Below are positions 17,903 to 27,189 of a DNA stretch of 64,000 bases, piece after piece. Position 1 is the stretch's first letter; each line of letters begins with the position of its first letter. The stretch is from Halioglobus japonicus (GTDB lineage: Bacteria > Pseudomonadota > Gammaproteobacteria > Pseudomonadales > Halieaceae): positions 1,798,001-1,862,000 of the forward strand of contig NZ_CP019450.1 in NCBI RefSeq assembly GCF_001983995.1. Reading direction: 5' to 3'. Position numbers and translations under genes: made by a program. The notes under the pieces are model-generated. The model made no database searches. It worked only from the letters and a program-made list of their open reading frames with translations, and was not told the origin of the DNA.

Positions 17903-19111
17903 GTGGCAACCTATAGTTACAAGGCGGTCGGACGCGACGGCAAGCCTCGCGATGGCCTCGTAGAAGCCGATGGCCTGGAGCTGGCGTCACGCCAGTTGCG
18001 AGCCCAGGGCCTGACCCTGCTCAAGCTTGAAGCCGGCGACAAACTGGCAGGTTCCGCCAAGAAAGTAGCGACCAAGCCCCCTGGCAGGCAGGAAGTCCTG
18101 TCGATGACAACCGAACTGGCGGTGCTGTTGCGCGCCGGCCTGCCGCTGGATCGCGCCCTCAAGGTGCTGATTGATATGGCGTCGCATCCTGCCATGGAAG
18201 CCCTGCTGCAGGATTTGCTCAAAAACGTGAAGGGCGGTAAGCCGCTCAGTGCCGCGCTTGAGCCACACGAGAGTGTCTTCGGGTCGTTTTACATCAGTAT
18301 GGTGCGAGCGGGCGAGGCCAGCGGTCAGCTGTCTGCGGTGCTCGATCGTCTGGTCGAATATCTGGAAAACGCCAAGGCCAATCGCGACAGCGTCATTTCT
18401 GCACTTATTTATCCCACTATTCTGCTGGTGGTTGCCGTGCTGTCTGTAGTGCTCATGCTCGGCTTTGTTGTGCCCCAGTTTGAGGCCCTGTTCGAGGATA
18501 TGGGCGACGCATTGCCGTTACTCACCCAGTGGGTGCTTGCGGGGGCCGACTTCATCAAGTCCTGGGGGTGGTTGCTGGCGCTATTGGTTGTCGGTGGCGG
18601 TATAGCGTTTCGCAACTGGGCCAGTTCTGATGCGGGCAAGATGTCGCTGGATGAGCGGATGTTAAAATTACCACTGGCTGGCGGGATCGTCTTCGAATTT
18701 GAGATGTCGAAGTTCGCTCGAACGGTGGGAACCCTGCTGGGCAATGGGGTGTCGCTGCTGAAAGCAATATCCATCGCGATTGATACCGTCGACAATCGGG
18801 TCATGCGCGATTCCCTGCAGGTGCTGCCACCTGCGGTCAAGGGCGGCCAGCGGATGTCGGTAGCCCTGGAAGACTCAGGTAAGTTCACGCCCATGGTGAT
18901 ACAGATGGTGCGGGTGGGCGAGGAATCGGGCAGCCTTGATACGATGTTGCTGGAACTCGCCAAGGTGTTCGATGATCACGTGCAGTCCGGCGTTAAGCGC
19001 GGTCTGGCGTTGCTGGAGCCGGTCCTGATTCTCACCATGGGATTTGTCATCGCGATTATTATTATTGCCATTCTAATGGGCATTATGTCGGTCAATAACC
19101 TGGCCATTTAG
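17903..19111 (+). CDS. gspF: Type II secretion inner-membrane platform protein GspF
   Basis: A 402-residue protein starting at GTG 17903, three bases after gspE. It contains two GspF repeats (about 70-195 and 270-395) with three hydrophobic segments, including ILLVVAVLSVVLMLGFVVP and a C-terminal ILTMGFVIAIIIIAILMGIM. N-terminal YSYKAVGRDGK is typical of the family. GspF links the ATPase to the pseudopilus in the inner membrane. Confidence 0.95.
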   Translation: MATYSYKAVGRDGKPRDGLVEADGLELASRQLRAQGLTLLKLEAGDKLAGSAKKVATKPPGRQEVLSMTTELAVLLRAGLPLDRALKVLIDMASHPAMEALLQDLLKNVKGGKPLSAALEPHESVFGSFYISMVRAGEASGQLSAVLDRLVEYLENAKANRDSVISALIYPTILLVVAVLSVVLMLGFVVPQFEALFEDMGDALPLLTQWVLAGADFIKSWGWLLALLVVGGGIAFRNWASSDAGKMSLDERMLKLPLAGGIVFEFEMSKFARTVGTLLGNGVSLLKAISIAIDTVDNRVMRDSLQVLPPAVKGGQRMSVALEDSGKFTPMVIQMVRVGEESGSLDTMLLELAKVFDDHVQSGVKRGLALLEPVLILTMGFVIAIIIIAILMGIMSVNNLAI

Positions 19112-19123
19112 AGGAAAAAAAAG

Positions 19124-19567
19124 ATGGAACTGAACAAGCAAGCTCGCTTGGGGCGGCGCCTTCAAAGCGGCTTTACCCTGATGGAACTGCTGGTGGTGCT
19201 GGCTATTCTTGGCCTGTTGATGGCGCTGGTAGGCCCCAATGTACTCAACCAGTTGGGCGGGGCAAAAACCAAGACCGCAGGCATCCAGATCAAGGACCTG
19301 GAGCAGGCGCTGGAAATGTATAAATTGGACGTCGGCCGTTATCCCTCGACTCAGGAAGGCCTTGAGGCATTGGTGAGCAAGCCCGGCAGCATCACCGGCT
19401 GGAATGGCCCCTACCTCAAATCCGACGTGCCCATGGATCCCTGGAATCGTCCCTACAACTACAAGTACCCCGGTGACAACGCCGAGGTCGACATCTTTAC
19501 CTACGGCGCCAATGGTACGCCGGGCGGTGAAGGTGAAGATCGCGACGTGGGTAACTGGAAGCAATAA
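19124..19567 (+). CDS. gspG: Major pseudopilin GspG
   Basis: A 147-residue major pseudopilin. The prepilin peptidase site is QSG before FTLMELLVVLAILGLL, giving a 16-residue leader and Glu at mature position 5. Family features GPNVLNQLGGAKTKTAGIQIKDLE-type helix and the C-terminal calcium-loop region (YPSTQEGLEAL, DPWNRPYNYKYPG) are present. RBS is GAGGAAAA. It should be the main pseudopilus subunit. No prepilin peptidase (gspO) lies in this window. Confidence 0.95.
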   Translation: MELNKQARLGRRLQSGFTLMELLVVLAILGLLMALVGPNVLNQLGGAKTKTAGIQIKDLEQALEMYKLDVGRYPSTQEGLEALVSKPGSITGWNGPYLKSDVPMDPWNRPYNYKYPGDNAEVDIFTYGANGTPGGEGEDRDVGNWKQ

Positions 19568-19590
19568 TCCAAAACCGGCGCCTGGCGGGT

Positions 19591-20055
19591 ATGAACCTCG
19601 CGACGAATCGCAATCCGGGCGCTGGTTTCACTATGGTGGAGCTGCTGGTGGCTATCGCCATCGTCGGCCTGCTCATGGCAGTGTCGGTACCTGCCACACT
19701 TAATTTCTACGAATCTGTTCAATATCGTCAGGCGGTGCGTGACGTCATCACCACGTTGGGTACCGCTCGCCAGCGCGCCCTCGATACCGGCCAGGCGCTG
19801 GATGTTGCGTTTGACCCGGAGCGGATGACCTTTGGCCTCGGCGATGACCAGCAACCGCTGCCCGAAGGCTTTAATCTCGGGGTATCTACCGCGGCCGAGG
19901 TCAATCGCAAGGGCATCGGCATTATCCGTTTCTATCCAGAAGGCAATTCCAGTGGCGGCGATGTCGTGCTTGAGTCGCCCACCGGGCGCGGCGTAAGAAT
20001 CTCAGTGGACTGGCTGCTTGGTGGTGTGAGTCAGGAGACGTTTGATGCGCCCTGA
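19591..20055 (+). CDS. gspH: Minor pseudopilin GspH
   Basis: A 154-residue prepilin-like protein with the cleavage site GAG before FTMVELLVAIAIVGLLMAV and Glu5. The position between gspG and gspI and the length fit GspH. The C-terminal half is mostly beta-rich with RGVRISVDWLLGG near the end. The stop overlaps the gspI start. Confidence 0.85.
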   Translation: MNLATNRNPGAGFTMVELLVAIAIVGLLMAVSVPATLNFYESVQYRQAVRDVITTLGTARQRALDTGQALDVAFDPERMTFGLGDDQQPLPEGFNLGVSTAAEVNRKGIGIIRFYPEGNSSGGDVVLESPTGRGVRISVDWLLGGVSQETFDAP

Positions 20056-20422
20056 TGCACGCGGTTTTTCGCTGCTGGAAATGCTGGTGGCGATCGTCAT
20101 TTTATCGCTGTCGTTGGGCGCACTTTATCAGGCCGCCACGGGCGCTACGCGCAATGTCCGTACTGCAGAACGCTATGCCTATGGGGTGGAGTTGGCGCGC
20201 TCGCTTTTGGCGCAAAATGCGCAGGTGCCCGCCAGTGGCGTCGGCGAAGCCGGTGAAACTGCGAGCGGATATCGCTGGGAAGTGAGTAGCGAATTGCGCG
20301 AGCAGGCGCGTGGTAGTCGGATGCGCGCTCAGCTTCATGATCTTAAGGTCGTTGTTACTTGGGCGGATGGCAGTAAGACTCGGCAAATTGTTCTCGATTC
20401 TGTGGTCGAGGCTTATCGATGA
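20045..20422 (+). CDS. gspI: Minor pseudopilin GspI
   Basis: A 125-residue pseudopilin starting at ATG 20045 (TTG 20042 is less likely), overlapping gspH by 11 bases. The cleavage site is ARG before FSLLEMLVAIVILSLS with Glu5. GspI nucleates the GspI-J-K tip complex of the pseudopilus. Its stop overlaps gspJ by ATGA. Confidence 0.88.
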   Translation: MRPDARGFSLLEMLVAIVILSLSLGALYQAATGATRNVRTAERYAYGVELARSLLAQNAQVPASGVGEAGETASGYRWEVSSELREQARGSRMRAQLHDLKVVVTWADGSKTRQIVLDSVVEAYR

Positions 20423-21024
20423 CCACTTCACCGCACCGAGCAAAGGGTTTCACCCTGGTGGAAGTCATGGTGGCTATCAGCATTTTGTCGCTGGTGATGC
20501 TGGCCGTTGTGACTGGATTGCGCACGCTGGGAAATACCCAGGTAGCACTGGAGCGAAAGACGCAACGCGTCGATGAAATTCGTACGCTCAGCGGCTTTTT
20601 GCGCGATCTGATGGAGTCCGCCGTGGTGGGTGAAGAGAGAGGTGGCCTCACGCTGGGTGGTGGTGGTCGTGACTCAACTTATTTCCGCCTCCGTGATGGT
20701 GGCGTTGAATGGAAGTCGACCATTCTCTTTGGAGAGGCTTACGGCGGGTCACATGTTGTGCGACTGGCGCTTGAGGGCGACGAATTGGTCTTGCGTTGGG
20801 CAGAGCCGACTGAAACCGGCGATGCCCCCGATAAGTGGGATGAAAGCCCATCGCGAGGTTTGTTGGCTGGGGTAGAGGAATTTACTTTGGCTTTTCGCCC
20901 TGAATTCAAGGAGGACTGGGTTGATCGCTGGGACAAGGAAAACGTGGCCCCGGCACTGGTGAGGTTGAACATCAAGTCCGGCGGTCGATACTGGCCACCG
21001 CTGATCATGCAGGTGCAGCGATGA
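20419..21024 (+). CDS. gspJ: Minor pseudopilin GspJ
   Basis: A 201-residue pseudopilin with AKG before FTLVEVMVAISILSLVML and Glu5. Length and order match GspJ, whose globular domain is larger than that of GspI. The C-terminus NIKSGGRYWPPLIMQV is typical for the family. ATGA overlaps occur at both ends. Confidence 0.88.
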   Translation: MTTSPHRAKGFTLVEVMVAISILSLVMLAVVTGLRTLGNTQVALERKTQRVDEIRTLSGFLRDLMESAVVGEERGGLTLGGGGRDSTYFRLRDGGVEWKSTILFGEAYGGSHVVRLALEGDELVLRWAEPTETGDAPDKWDESPSRGLLAGVEEFTLAFRPEFKEDWVDRWDKENVAPALVRLNIKSGGRYWPPLIMQVQR

Positions 21025-21878
21025 AAAGGCAGCAGGCGGGTGTCGCGCTGGCCTTGGTGGTCTGGTTTCTGGCGGGCATGTCCCTGCTGGTCGCAGGGAT
21101 TGTGTCGATAGCAAGGGTGGATGCCGGCATGACCCAGTTACATCTGGCCCGAGCCAAGGCCGTCGCTGTAGGGGATGGGGCAATCTCTCTGGCAATGGTT
21201 GAACTTACCCAGAATCGCACGGGCAGCGCAATGCAACCGGTTGTGACGCAGAGCAGTCATTCGCTCGGCGATGTGCAGGTCAAGGTGCAGTTGATTCCCT
21301 CGAATGGTCTCGTCAACCTCAACAATGCACCGGATAAAATTCTCGCGGGGCTGTTCGCGATCGGCGGTGCGATTGACCCCGGCGATGCGCAAATACTGGC
21401 AGACAATGTGGTAAAGTGGCGCAAGCCAAAGGTGACTGGTCGTAATCTGCGCGTTGCCAGCGCAAAGCGTTTCTATGCGCCCGAAGATTTGCTGCGGGTA
21501 GACGGGGTTACACGTGGCCTACTGGATTCCATTCGAGATTATGTCGTGGTCGGGCCCTGGGCCTCTGGTGGGATAGATTGGAACTCCTCACCTGAGGCGA
21601 TCATGGGCTTGCTTGATGATGTGAATCCAGGGCGCGCCAAAATGCTCCGGGACAGACGTGAAAATTTGGCACGAACGGACGGCGCAAACGCGGGTCTCAG
21701 GAGAGGTGGAGGAGTAGACTCTTACCGCGCAGACGCTCTGGTAGAGTATGGTGGTCGTACCTGGTTGCGGCGCCGCTGGATTAGTATGACTCCCGGCAAT
21801 AAGTCGGCTCTGCCGTGGCGCGTGGTGCGTACCGAACCTCCCAGAGTGGTGGAGGCAGGGATACGGGATAGAGAATAA
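21021..21878 (+). CDS. gspK: Minor pseudopilin GspK
   Basis: A 285-residue protein with a leader ending QAG before VALALVVWFLAGMSLLVAG. It lacks Glu at mature position 5, as is usual for GspK, the largest minor pseudopilin that caps the tip. The middle contains helix-hairpin-helix-like segments (NLNNAPDKILAGLFAIGG and APEDLLRVDGVTRGLL) known from the GspK alpha domain. The start overlaps the gspJ stop. Confidence 0.88.
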   Translation: MKRQQAGVALALVVWFLAGMSLLVAGIVSIARVDAGMTQLHLARAKAVAVGDGAISLAMVELTQNRTGSAMQPVVTQSSHSLGDVQVKVQLIPSNGLVNLNNAPDKILAGLFAIGGAIDPGDAQILADNVVKWRKPKVTGRNLRVASAKRFYAPEDLLRVDGVTRGLLDSIRDYVVVGPWASGGIDWNSSPEAIMGLLDDVNPGRAKMLRDRRENLARTDGANAGLRRGGGVDSYRADALVEYGGRTWLRRRWISMTPGNKSALPWRVVRTEPPRVVEAGIRDRE

Positions 21879-21891
21879 ATGAGACGGATTG

Positions 21892-22902
21892 ATGTTTGAG
21901 TCGGAACAGAATTGGGAACTGTTCGGCTACGATATGCGCAACGTGGGGCGGCATTTCAGTGCTGCCTGGCGAGATTTTCTATGGGCGTATGATTCTCCTG
22001 TAAGACACCGTTTGGATGAAGCGGTGCGCCTGCAGTCAGCAGATGGCGTGTCCTTCTATCAAGCCGGCGACGTCTGTGATGATGTGTCCGCCCAATGTAG
22101 CGCGGTACTGTTGCCCGACGACCTGGTGCTCGATCGGTTGCTGCGCATGCCGCTGGCCGTTGAGAGTGAGCTGCCGTCTGTCATCGCTCTCGAAGTCAAC
22201 GCCAACAGCCCTTTCTCCGCCGACGATACCGCCTATGGGTGGCGTGTTGTGGGCCGTGACGAGCAGAATTTGCAGGTGGCTCTGGCGATTGTTTCCCGCA
22301 GTGCTGCCATGACTTATGTGGCTCAGCAATATGGCAGTCACGATCCTCACGCCCAGGAACTCTGGGTGAATAGCAACGGGGTTAAAGTGGTGATCGAAGG
22401 CTTTGGCGAAGGTAAGCGACTGGAGCGCTATCGTCGCCGGCTGTTGTGGGTCAGTGGTTTGCTCGGTGGCGCAGCACTGGTGTTTTTGTTGGCTATCGCG
22501 ATATCGGCGGGTCTTAAGAATATCGAGCTGGGCGCTGTTCAGGAAATTGCCCAGACAACCCAGCGCGACACAGCCAATGCCTCGCAAATGCGCGCTGCCC
22601 TGGGGCAGGCCAACGAGGCTATTGCTGTTATCAATGAGTTGCAGATTGCCCATCCGAGTGCACATTTGGAGCTGGCGCGCTTAACTGCACTGGTCGGCGA
22701 TGACGCCTATATTGAACGGTTTTCGATGAACGGGACGAATATTGATCTGCGGGGCCGGGCCGTCGATGCCTCGAGCCTCATGCAGTTGCTCACGGAGCAG
22801 GGCGTTTACCGCTCTGTATCAGCCGCCAGCCCTATTCGCCGCGCACCGGGCCAGGAAAAAGAGCAGTTCCACCTGAAAATCAGCATGGGAGAACCGGGTT
22901 AA
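21892..22902 (+). CDS. gspL: Type II secretion protein GspL (PilM/PilN-like)
   Basis: A 336-residue protein starting at ATG 21892; the in-frame TTG three bases upstream is less likely. The N-terminal two-thirds forms a cytoplasmic actin-like region, followed by one membrane segment (LLWVSGLLGGAALVFLLAIA, near residues 182-201) and a periplasmic helix plus ferredoxin-like domain. GspL anchors GspE to the inner membrane with GspM. The sequence is divergent, so the call relies on layout and order. Confidence 0.8.
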   Translation: MFESEQNWELFGYDMRNVGRHFSAAWRDFLWAYDSPVRHRLDEAVRLQSADGVSFYQAGDVCDDVSAQCSAVLLPDDLVLDRLLRMPLAVESELPSVIALEVNANSPFSADDTAYGWRVVGRDEQNLQVALAIVSRSAAMTYVAQQYGSHDPHAQELWVNSNGVKVVIEGFGEGKRLERYRRRLLWVSGLLGGAALVFLLAIAISAGLKNIELGAVQEIAQTTQRDTANASQMRAALGQANEAIAVINELQIAHPSAHLELARLTALVGDDAYIERFSMNGTNIDLRGRAVDASSLMQLLTEQGVYRSVSAASPIRRAPGQEKEQFHLKISMGEPG

Positions 22903-23471
22903 TGATTGCCTGGGTGAAAACACACCAACGCAGTGCGGCTATTTGTGGCGCAACTCTGCTGATTCCGGTACTTATCTACCTTAGCCTGGTTTTTGATGCC
23001 TGGGGACTTCGCGCCTCCTACCAGGAGGATATTGAGCGCCTGCAACCCCGCATCGCTCGCATGCAGGGCGTACAGGCTTTTGAGGGTGAACTCAGTGCAT
23101 CGGCAGGAACCGTGCAGGATCAGATTTCCAGCCTCGTTTATCCGCCCACCATCGACGCTGCCTCAGCGGGCGCGTCACTGCAAAAAGATATTCGCCAATT
23201 GATGGCCACCGCCGGGCTGACCGTGAGCAATAGCCAGCTGCTGCCGGTGCGGGAAGAAGAAAAGTTTGATTACATCAGTCTGAAATTGACGGTGGCCGGA
23301 GAAATGCCTGCTTTTGATGCAGCGCTGGCTTCACTGATGGAATTCTCCCCGCGGGTGACGTTGGCGATGCTCGATACCTGGCCCACACGCCAGCGCCGTA
23401 GTAAGGGGGCGCCACAGGCTCAACAGGTGACGGCCACCATTGAACTGGTCGCGCTGAGGGCATTGCTATGA
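22902..23471 (+). CDS. gspM: Type II secretion protein GspM
   Basis: A 189-residue bitopic protein with one N-terminal membrane segment (AAICGATLLIPVLIYLSLVF) after a short basic tail, a coiled helix and a periplasmic ferredoxin-like domain. The start overlaps the gspL stop by one base. It resembles the GspM_b subgroup of xps-type systems rather than the enterobacterial form. It partners GspL. Confidence 0.8.
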   Translation: MIAWVKTHQRSAAICGATLLIPVLIYLSLVFDAWGLRASYQEDIERLQPRIARMQGVQAFEGELSASAGTVQDQISSLVYPPTIDAASAGASLQKDIRQLMATAGLTVSNSQLLPVREEEKFDYISLKLTVAGEMPAFDAALASLMEFSPRVTLAMLDTWPTRQRRSKGAPQAQQVTATIELVALRALL

Positions 23472-24172
23472 TGTCTTTGCGACAGCGGTATTCGATTGCC
23501 CAGGAGCCCCTGCGCAGTGAGCGGCGTGCAGAGCTGGTATTGTTGGTCAGCGCGGCTATGCTGCTGCTGTTGTTGATCTGGGGTGGCTACCGAGCGGTGT
23601 CGCCAGCTCTGGCTGCGCCCATTCCGCCCTCCAGTGATTCACTGCTGGTGACTCCCGTCAGCGATGCTGGTGAACCGACACTTGAGCAACGTAAAGAAAT
23701 TCAAGCCCGCCCCCTGTTCTGGGAGAGTCGGGCGCCGCTGGAACCGGTCGCTATTGAAGTGGTCGAGGAAGCACCGGTTGCCGCTCAGGCAAAGCCACTT
23801 AAGGGCGTAACGCTCAAGGGTGTCTTCGGCGCTGGCGAGGACGCTGGTATTATTGTTCTGGCCAAGGGCAAGAAACGCCGCCTGATGGTCGGTGACGATG
23901 TGAACGGATGGACACTGGATTCGGTAGAGCCGACCCAGGTACGCCTGGTTGACGGTGCCCGGGAGGCGGTTCTGGAGCTCAAGCGCGGCAAACTCGTGGC
24001 GCAGGTGACTGAATCTGCCGGAAACGGTGGTAACAAAAAGAACGCTGCATCCAAAGCAGGGACGCCCCCATCAGAAGGGCGGCGGCAGCGCGCCGCATCT
24101 GGCGGAAGCGCTGCGCGATCAAGCCTGGGACTGGGCGGTGGGGACCGCGACAGACAGGGCGATAAGAAGTGA
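23468..24172 (+). CDS. Type II secretion GspC/XpsN-like clamp protein
   Basis: A 234-residue bitopic protein overlapping gspM by ATGA. It has a cytoplasmic tail, a membrane segment rich in Leu (ELVLLVSAAMLLLLLIWGGY), a linker, and a small domain with LKGVTLKGVFGAGEDAGIIV and GDDVNGWTLDSVEPTQVRLV, which matches the homology region of GspC and PilP-like proteins. No PDZ domain follows; the tail is instead a low-complexity Gly/Ser/Arg stretch. It occupies the position of xpsN and should link the inner-membrane platform to the secretin GspD. Confidence 0.75.
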   Translation: MMSLRQRYSIAQEPLRSERRAELVLLVSAAMLLLLLIWGGYRAVSPALAAPIPPSSDSLLVTPVSDAGEPTLEQRKEIQARPLFWESRAPLEPVAIEVVEEAPVAAQAKPLKGVTLKGVFGAGEDAGIIVLAKGKKRRLMVGDDVNGWTLDSVEPTQVRLVDGAREAVLELKRGKLVAQVTESAGNGGNKKNAASKAGTPPSEGRRQRAASGGSAARSSLGLGGGDRDRQGDKK

Positions 24173-24201
24173 AACAGACTAAAAATCAAAGGCCTATAGG
24201 G

Positions 24202-26397
24202 ATGAAAACAGTGAGATATTCTTTGTCGATGTTGCTGGTACTGGCGCTAGCCAGTTGTGCAACCCTCGATGAAAGTGCGGATACAGAGAGCGCTTCGGCG
24301 CCTTCGTCCGCCGAGCCCCAATTGGCCACAACGGCCGAGGATCTTGCCGAAGCCGCGGAACTGGGAGAGCAGGAATCCAGCGAAGAAAGAGAAGCGGTCG
24401 TCTACAAGGGTACCGATCGAGTGGTCAGGCTGCCTGCCAAGGAGGAGGCAGTGCGCTTCCTGGGCGACGATGTCAGCTTGAATTTCGAGCAGGCTCCGCT
24501 TTCCGAGGTTACCCATGCCATCATGGGCGATATCCTCAAACTCGACTACGTCGTGGATCACCAGATCCAGGGGCAGGTGACCCTGCGCACGCGCACGCCG
24601 ATTCCCCGCGACCAGTTGCTGAATGTGCTGGAATCGCTACTCAAGGCGAACAACACGATCATGATACGGGACAGCGACGGCCGCTATCTCGTCACGGGTG
24701 TTGGGCGTGGTACCAAACTCAATCCCACTGTCTCGAATGCAGGCAACAGCGCAGCCGGCTACTCCACCATTATCGTGCCGCTGCGCTATATCAGTGCCAA
24801 TAATATGGCGGAAATCCTGCGCCCGGTCGCGGAAGAATCTGCTTTTGTGCGGATCGATACCAGCCGCAATCTGCTGATGCTGGCAGGTACGCGCAGTCAG
24901 CTGGATGGCTGGCTAGATATCGTCAGCACCTTTGATGTCGATCAGCTGCAGGGCATGTCAGTGGGTCTCTTCCCGCTGGAGAACTCCAGCGTAGAGGAGG
25001 TTAATACGGCCCTGGAGACCCTGCTGTCCAGCGAGGGTAGTAACCTCAAGGATCTGATTCGTGTGGTGCCGGTGGAGCGCCTCAACAGTATTCTGATTGT
25101 GACGCCGCGCTCCCACTATCTCGATACTGTACAGGAGTGGATCAAGCGCCTGGATGAGGCTCACTATTCAGAGCTTTCCCAGCGATTGTTCGTTTACCCC
25201 GTTCAGAACACCACGGCCAGCCGCCTTGCTGACCTGATCAATAGCCTCTACATGGGCCAGAGCAGCCCTCGTCAAAACAACCAAGGGGTGGGTGATGCCG
25301 GTGGCGTTGCACCTGGGCTGACGTCCGAGAATCTCGGTTCTACCCGCAGTGGCAGCCTCTCAAATAGCAGTTTCCGTACCCGCAGCAGTACGCGCAATAC
25401 GGGTAGGAGTGCAGCCGCGACGACCTCCAGTTCCAGTATCTCCATGGACGCCGGTGGCGGTCTGGGCGGCGCAGAGATGGTTGGCGATGTGCGCGTCGTC
25501 GCCGATGAAGAAAACAACTCCTTGATGATATTCGCTACTGCGATGCAGTACCGGATTATCGAAGCCGCGCTCAAACAACTGGATGTAGTGGCGACTCAAG
25601 TCATGATTGAGGCAAGCATCGTTGAGGTCACCCTCACTGACGAGCTCAGCTATGGCCTGGAATGGAATTTTAAGAACAGCCTTGGCAGTGATTACAGTGG
25701 CACTGGCTTTCTCTCAAGTATTGAGGGGGCAAATTCGCCAGCCTCGATTGTTCCTGGTTTTTCATACACCATCACAAATAGTGCCGCGCAGGTGAGTGCA
25801 GTGCTTAACGCCCTGGCGAAGGAAAGTCTGCTAAATATCATTTCCACGCCATCAGTGATGGTGCTGGATAACCACGAGGCCTATATTCACGTGGGCCAGC
25901 AGGTGCCGATTATTGATTCCCAGACAGAGTCGTTGGCCACCGATAATGACCGCGTAACCCAGTCGATATCCTATCGCGACACGGGTGTGAAGCTCACAGT
26001 AAAACCGTCGGTCAATGCCGGTGGTCTGGTAACGATGGATGTAGAGCAGTCTGTTACTGATGTCGGCCCGATTGACGATGCCTCCGGCCAGCGCCGCTTT
26101 CTGGAGCGCAATATACAGAGCCGGGTCGCTGTCCGCTCCGGTGAGCCAGTGGTGCTGGGTGGGCTGATCCGTGAAAACTCCGGGACGGCGTCGCAAGGTG
26201 TTCCATTTCTACATAGCATACCCGTAGTGGGTAGCCTGTTCGGCACCGACACCGACACCACAGACCGTACCGAGCTGCTCGTGATTATCACCCCGAAGGC
26301 AATCTACAACGAATCCGAGCTGCGCGACGTCAGCAAAGAGCTTCGTTCGCGGATCCGTAATCTGGATCTCATTGAACCCGAAACCGGGCCGCTGTAA
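24202..26397 (+). CDS. gspD: Type II secretion secretin GspD (lipoprotein)
   Basis: ATG 24202 gives a 731-residue protein with a lipoprotein signal ending LALASC (Cys19); it sits nine bases after AAAGG. GTG 24169 is the alternative and would overlap the previous gene. After an acidic linker comes the N0 domain (VSLNFEQAPLSEVTHAIM), N1-N3 repeats, a Ser/Thr-rich loop near 395-425, and the secretin core ending VPFLHSIPVVGSLFG and TELLVIITPKAI. It forms the outer-membrane channel. A secretin with its own lipid anchor may not need a separate pilotin. Confidence 0.93.
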   Translation: MKTVRYSLSMLLVLALASCATLDESADTESASAPSSAEPQLATTAEDLAEAAELGEQESSEEREAVVYKGTDRVVRLPAKEEAVRFLGDDVSLNFEQAPLSEVTHAIMGDILKLDYVVDHQIQGQVTLRTRTPIPRDQLLNVLESLLKANNTIMIRDSDGRYLVTGVGRGTKLNPTVSNAGNSAAGYSTIIVPLRYISANNMAEILRPVAEESAFVRIDTSRNLLMLAGTRSQLDGWLDIVSTFDVDQLQGMSVGLFPLENSSVEEVNTALETLLSSEGSNLKDLIRVVPVERLNSILIVTPRSHYLDTVQEWIKRLDEAHYSELSQRLFVYPVQNTTASRLADLINSLYMGQSSPRQNNQGVGDAGGVAPGLTSENLGSTRSGSLSNSSFRTRSSTRNTGRSAAATTSSSSISMDAGGGLGGAEMVGDVRVVADEENNSLMIFATAMQYRIIEAALKQLDVVATQVMIEASIVEVTLTDELSYGLEWNFKNSLGSDYSGTGFLSSIEGANSPASIVPGFSYTITNSAAQVSAVLNALAKESLLNIISTPSVMVLDNHEAYIHVGQQVPIIDSQTESLATDNDRVTQSISYRDTGVKLTVKPSVNAGGLVTMDVEQSVTDVGPIDDASGQRRFLERNIQSRVAVRSGEPVVLGGLIRENSGTASQGVPFLHSIPVVGSLFGTDTDTTDRTELLVIITPKAIYNESELRDVSKELRSRIRNLDLIEPETGPL

Positions 26398-26608
26398 GGC
26401 CCTAGAAGATAAATTGGTATTTTTTTACACATCGGCGATTATCGCGCTCATGCGGCGATGATCGCCACCGGTTCTTCGGCCTTCCTCACTCGTTTGCGGT
26501 GGACGAAAGCCGCGGTTGATCCGCACCGATTCACGTCTCTGCCCCATAACTGTGCACGGTCAGCCTTTGGTGAGCACTGCTCACATATCAATTTTTTATT
26601 TCATCGCG

Positions 26609-26614
26609 TATAAT
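26609..26614 (+). promoter_or_regulatory. -10 element before the lipoprotein gene
   Basis: A perfect TATAAT lies 20 bases before ATG 26634, with no clear -35. The 236-base gap after gspD otherwise shows only an AT-rich stretch and GCGATNATCGC-type short palindromes near 26430-26475. Confidence 0.45.
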
Positions 26615-26633
26615 CGCGCCCCTTTCCACTTAA

Positions 26634-27092
26634 ATGATCAAGAAAAACAGTATGTTAGCCAAAATTATGCGGCCCCTGATGCTGCTGCTTCCCGCCTTTT
26701 TAGTGGCCTGTGATCAGCCCATTGAAGAGTCAACGGAACTCACTGATGCGCAGCGTAATGCGCTTGAACTTCGTGTCGAAGAACGGTGGCGAGCCAGGAT
26801 TGCTCACGACTGGGAAAAGGCCTGGGAATACACCTCGCCCGCTTACCGAGAAGTTTTTCCTAAACACCTGTATGTAAAAAAGTTTTCATATACGGCTAAC
26901 TGGGAGTTGACAGGTTTGGAAGTCACCAATTATGATCCCTCTGCAGCTGTGGCAAGTGTGGTGGTGCGGGTCATGTCCTCACCTACCAAACAAACCTCTG
27001 CAGCGGCTAAAGCGATTGGTGCGATGCCACGCGAACTGCACGAAAGGTGGATCCTTGTCGACGGTGAGTGGTGGTTTAGTGCCAATTATTAG
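26634..27092 (+). CDS. Small lipoprotein of unknown function
   Basis: A 152-residue protein with a lipoprotein signal ending FLVAC (Cys26). Asp directly follows the Cys, which by the enterobacterial rule would keep it in the inner membrane. The mature part has Trp-rich motifs ERWRARIAHDWEKAWEYTSP and a C-terminal WILVDGEWWFSANY, resembling NTF2-like/SnoaL-shaped folds. ATG 26652 is an alternative start. Function not recognised. It lies between the secretion operon and the abundant surface-protein gene. Confidence 0.7.
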   Translation: MIKKNSMLAKIMRPLMLLLPAFLVACDQPIEESTELTDAQRNALELRVEERWRARIAHDWEKAWEYTSPAYREVFPKHLYVKKFSYTANWELTGLEVTNYDPSAAVASVVVRVMSSPTKQTSAAAKAIGAMPRELHERWILVDGEWWFSANY

Positions 27093-27105
27093 CTGTTTAT
27101 GTAAG

Positions 27106-27133
27106 TTGACAGCTGGCTGCAGCTAGCAATAAT
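27106..27133 (+). promoter_or_regulatory. Strong sigma-70 promoter of the surface-protein gene
   Basis: A perfect -35 TTGACA (27106-27111), a 16-base spacer and AATAAT (27128-27133, five of six consensus bases). The hexamer GCTAGC occurs at 27122-27127 and 27136-27141, flanking the -10, and may be an operator. Downstream, TAGGAGTCTCCTA (27178-27190) is palindromic and contains the AGGAG ribosome-binding site. Confidence 0.65.
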
Positions 27134-27189
27134 AGCGCTAGCAACTTTTACTTTAGGTTGTAAACAAGACTAAACATTAGGAGTCTCCT

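Noticed and set aside
26398..26633. Possible short gene in the gap after gspD
   Set aside because: The only open frame there (from 26516) has no ribosome-binding site, overlaps the lipoprotein promoter and lacks coding character.
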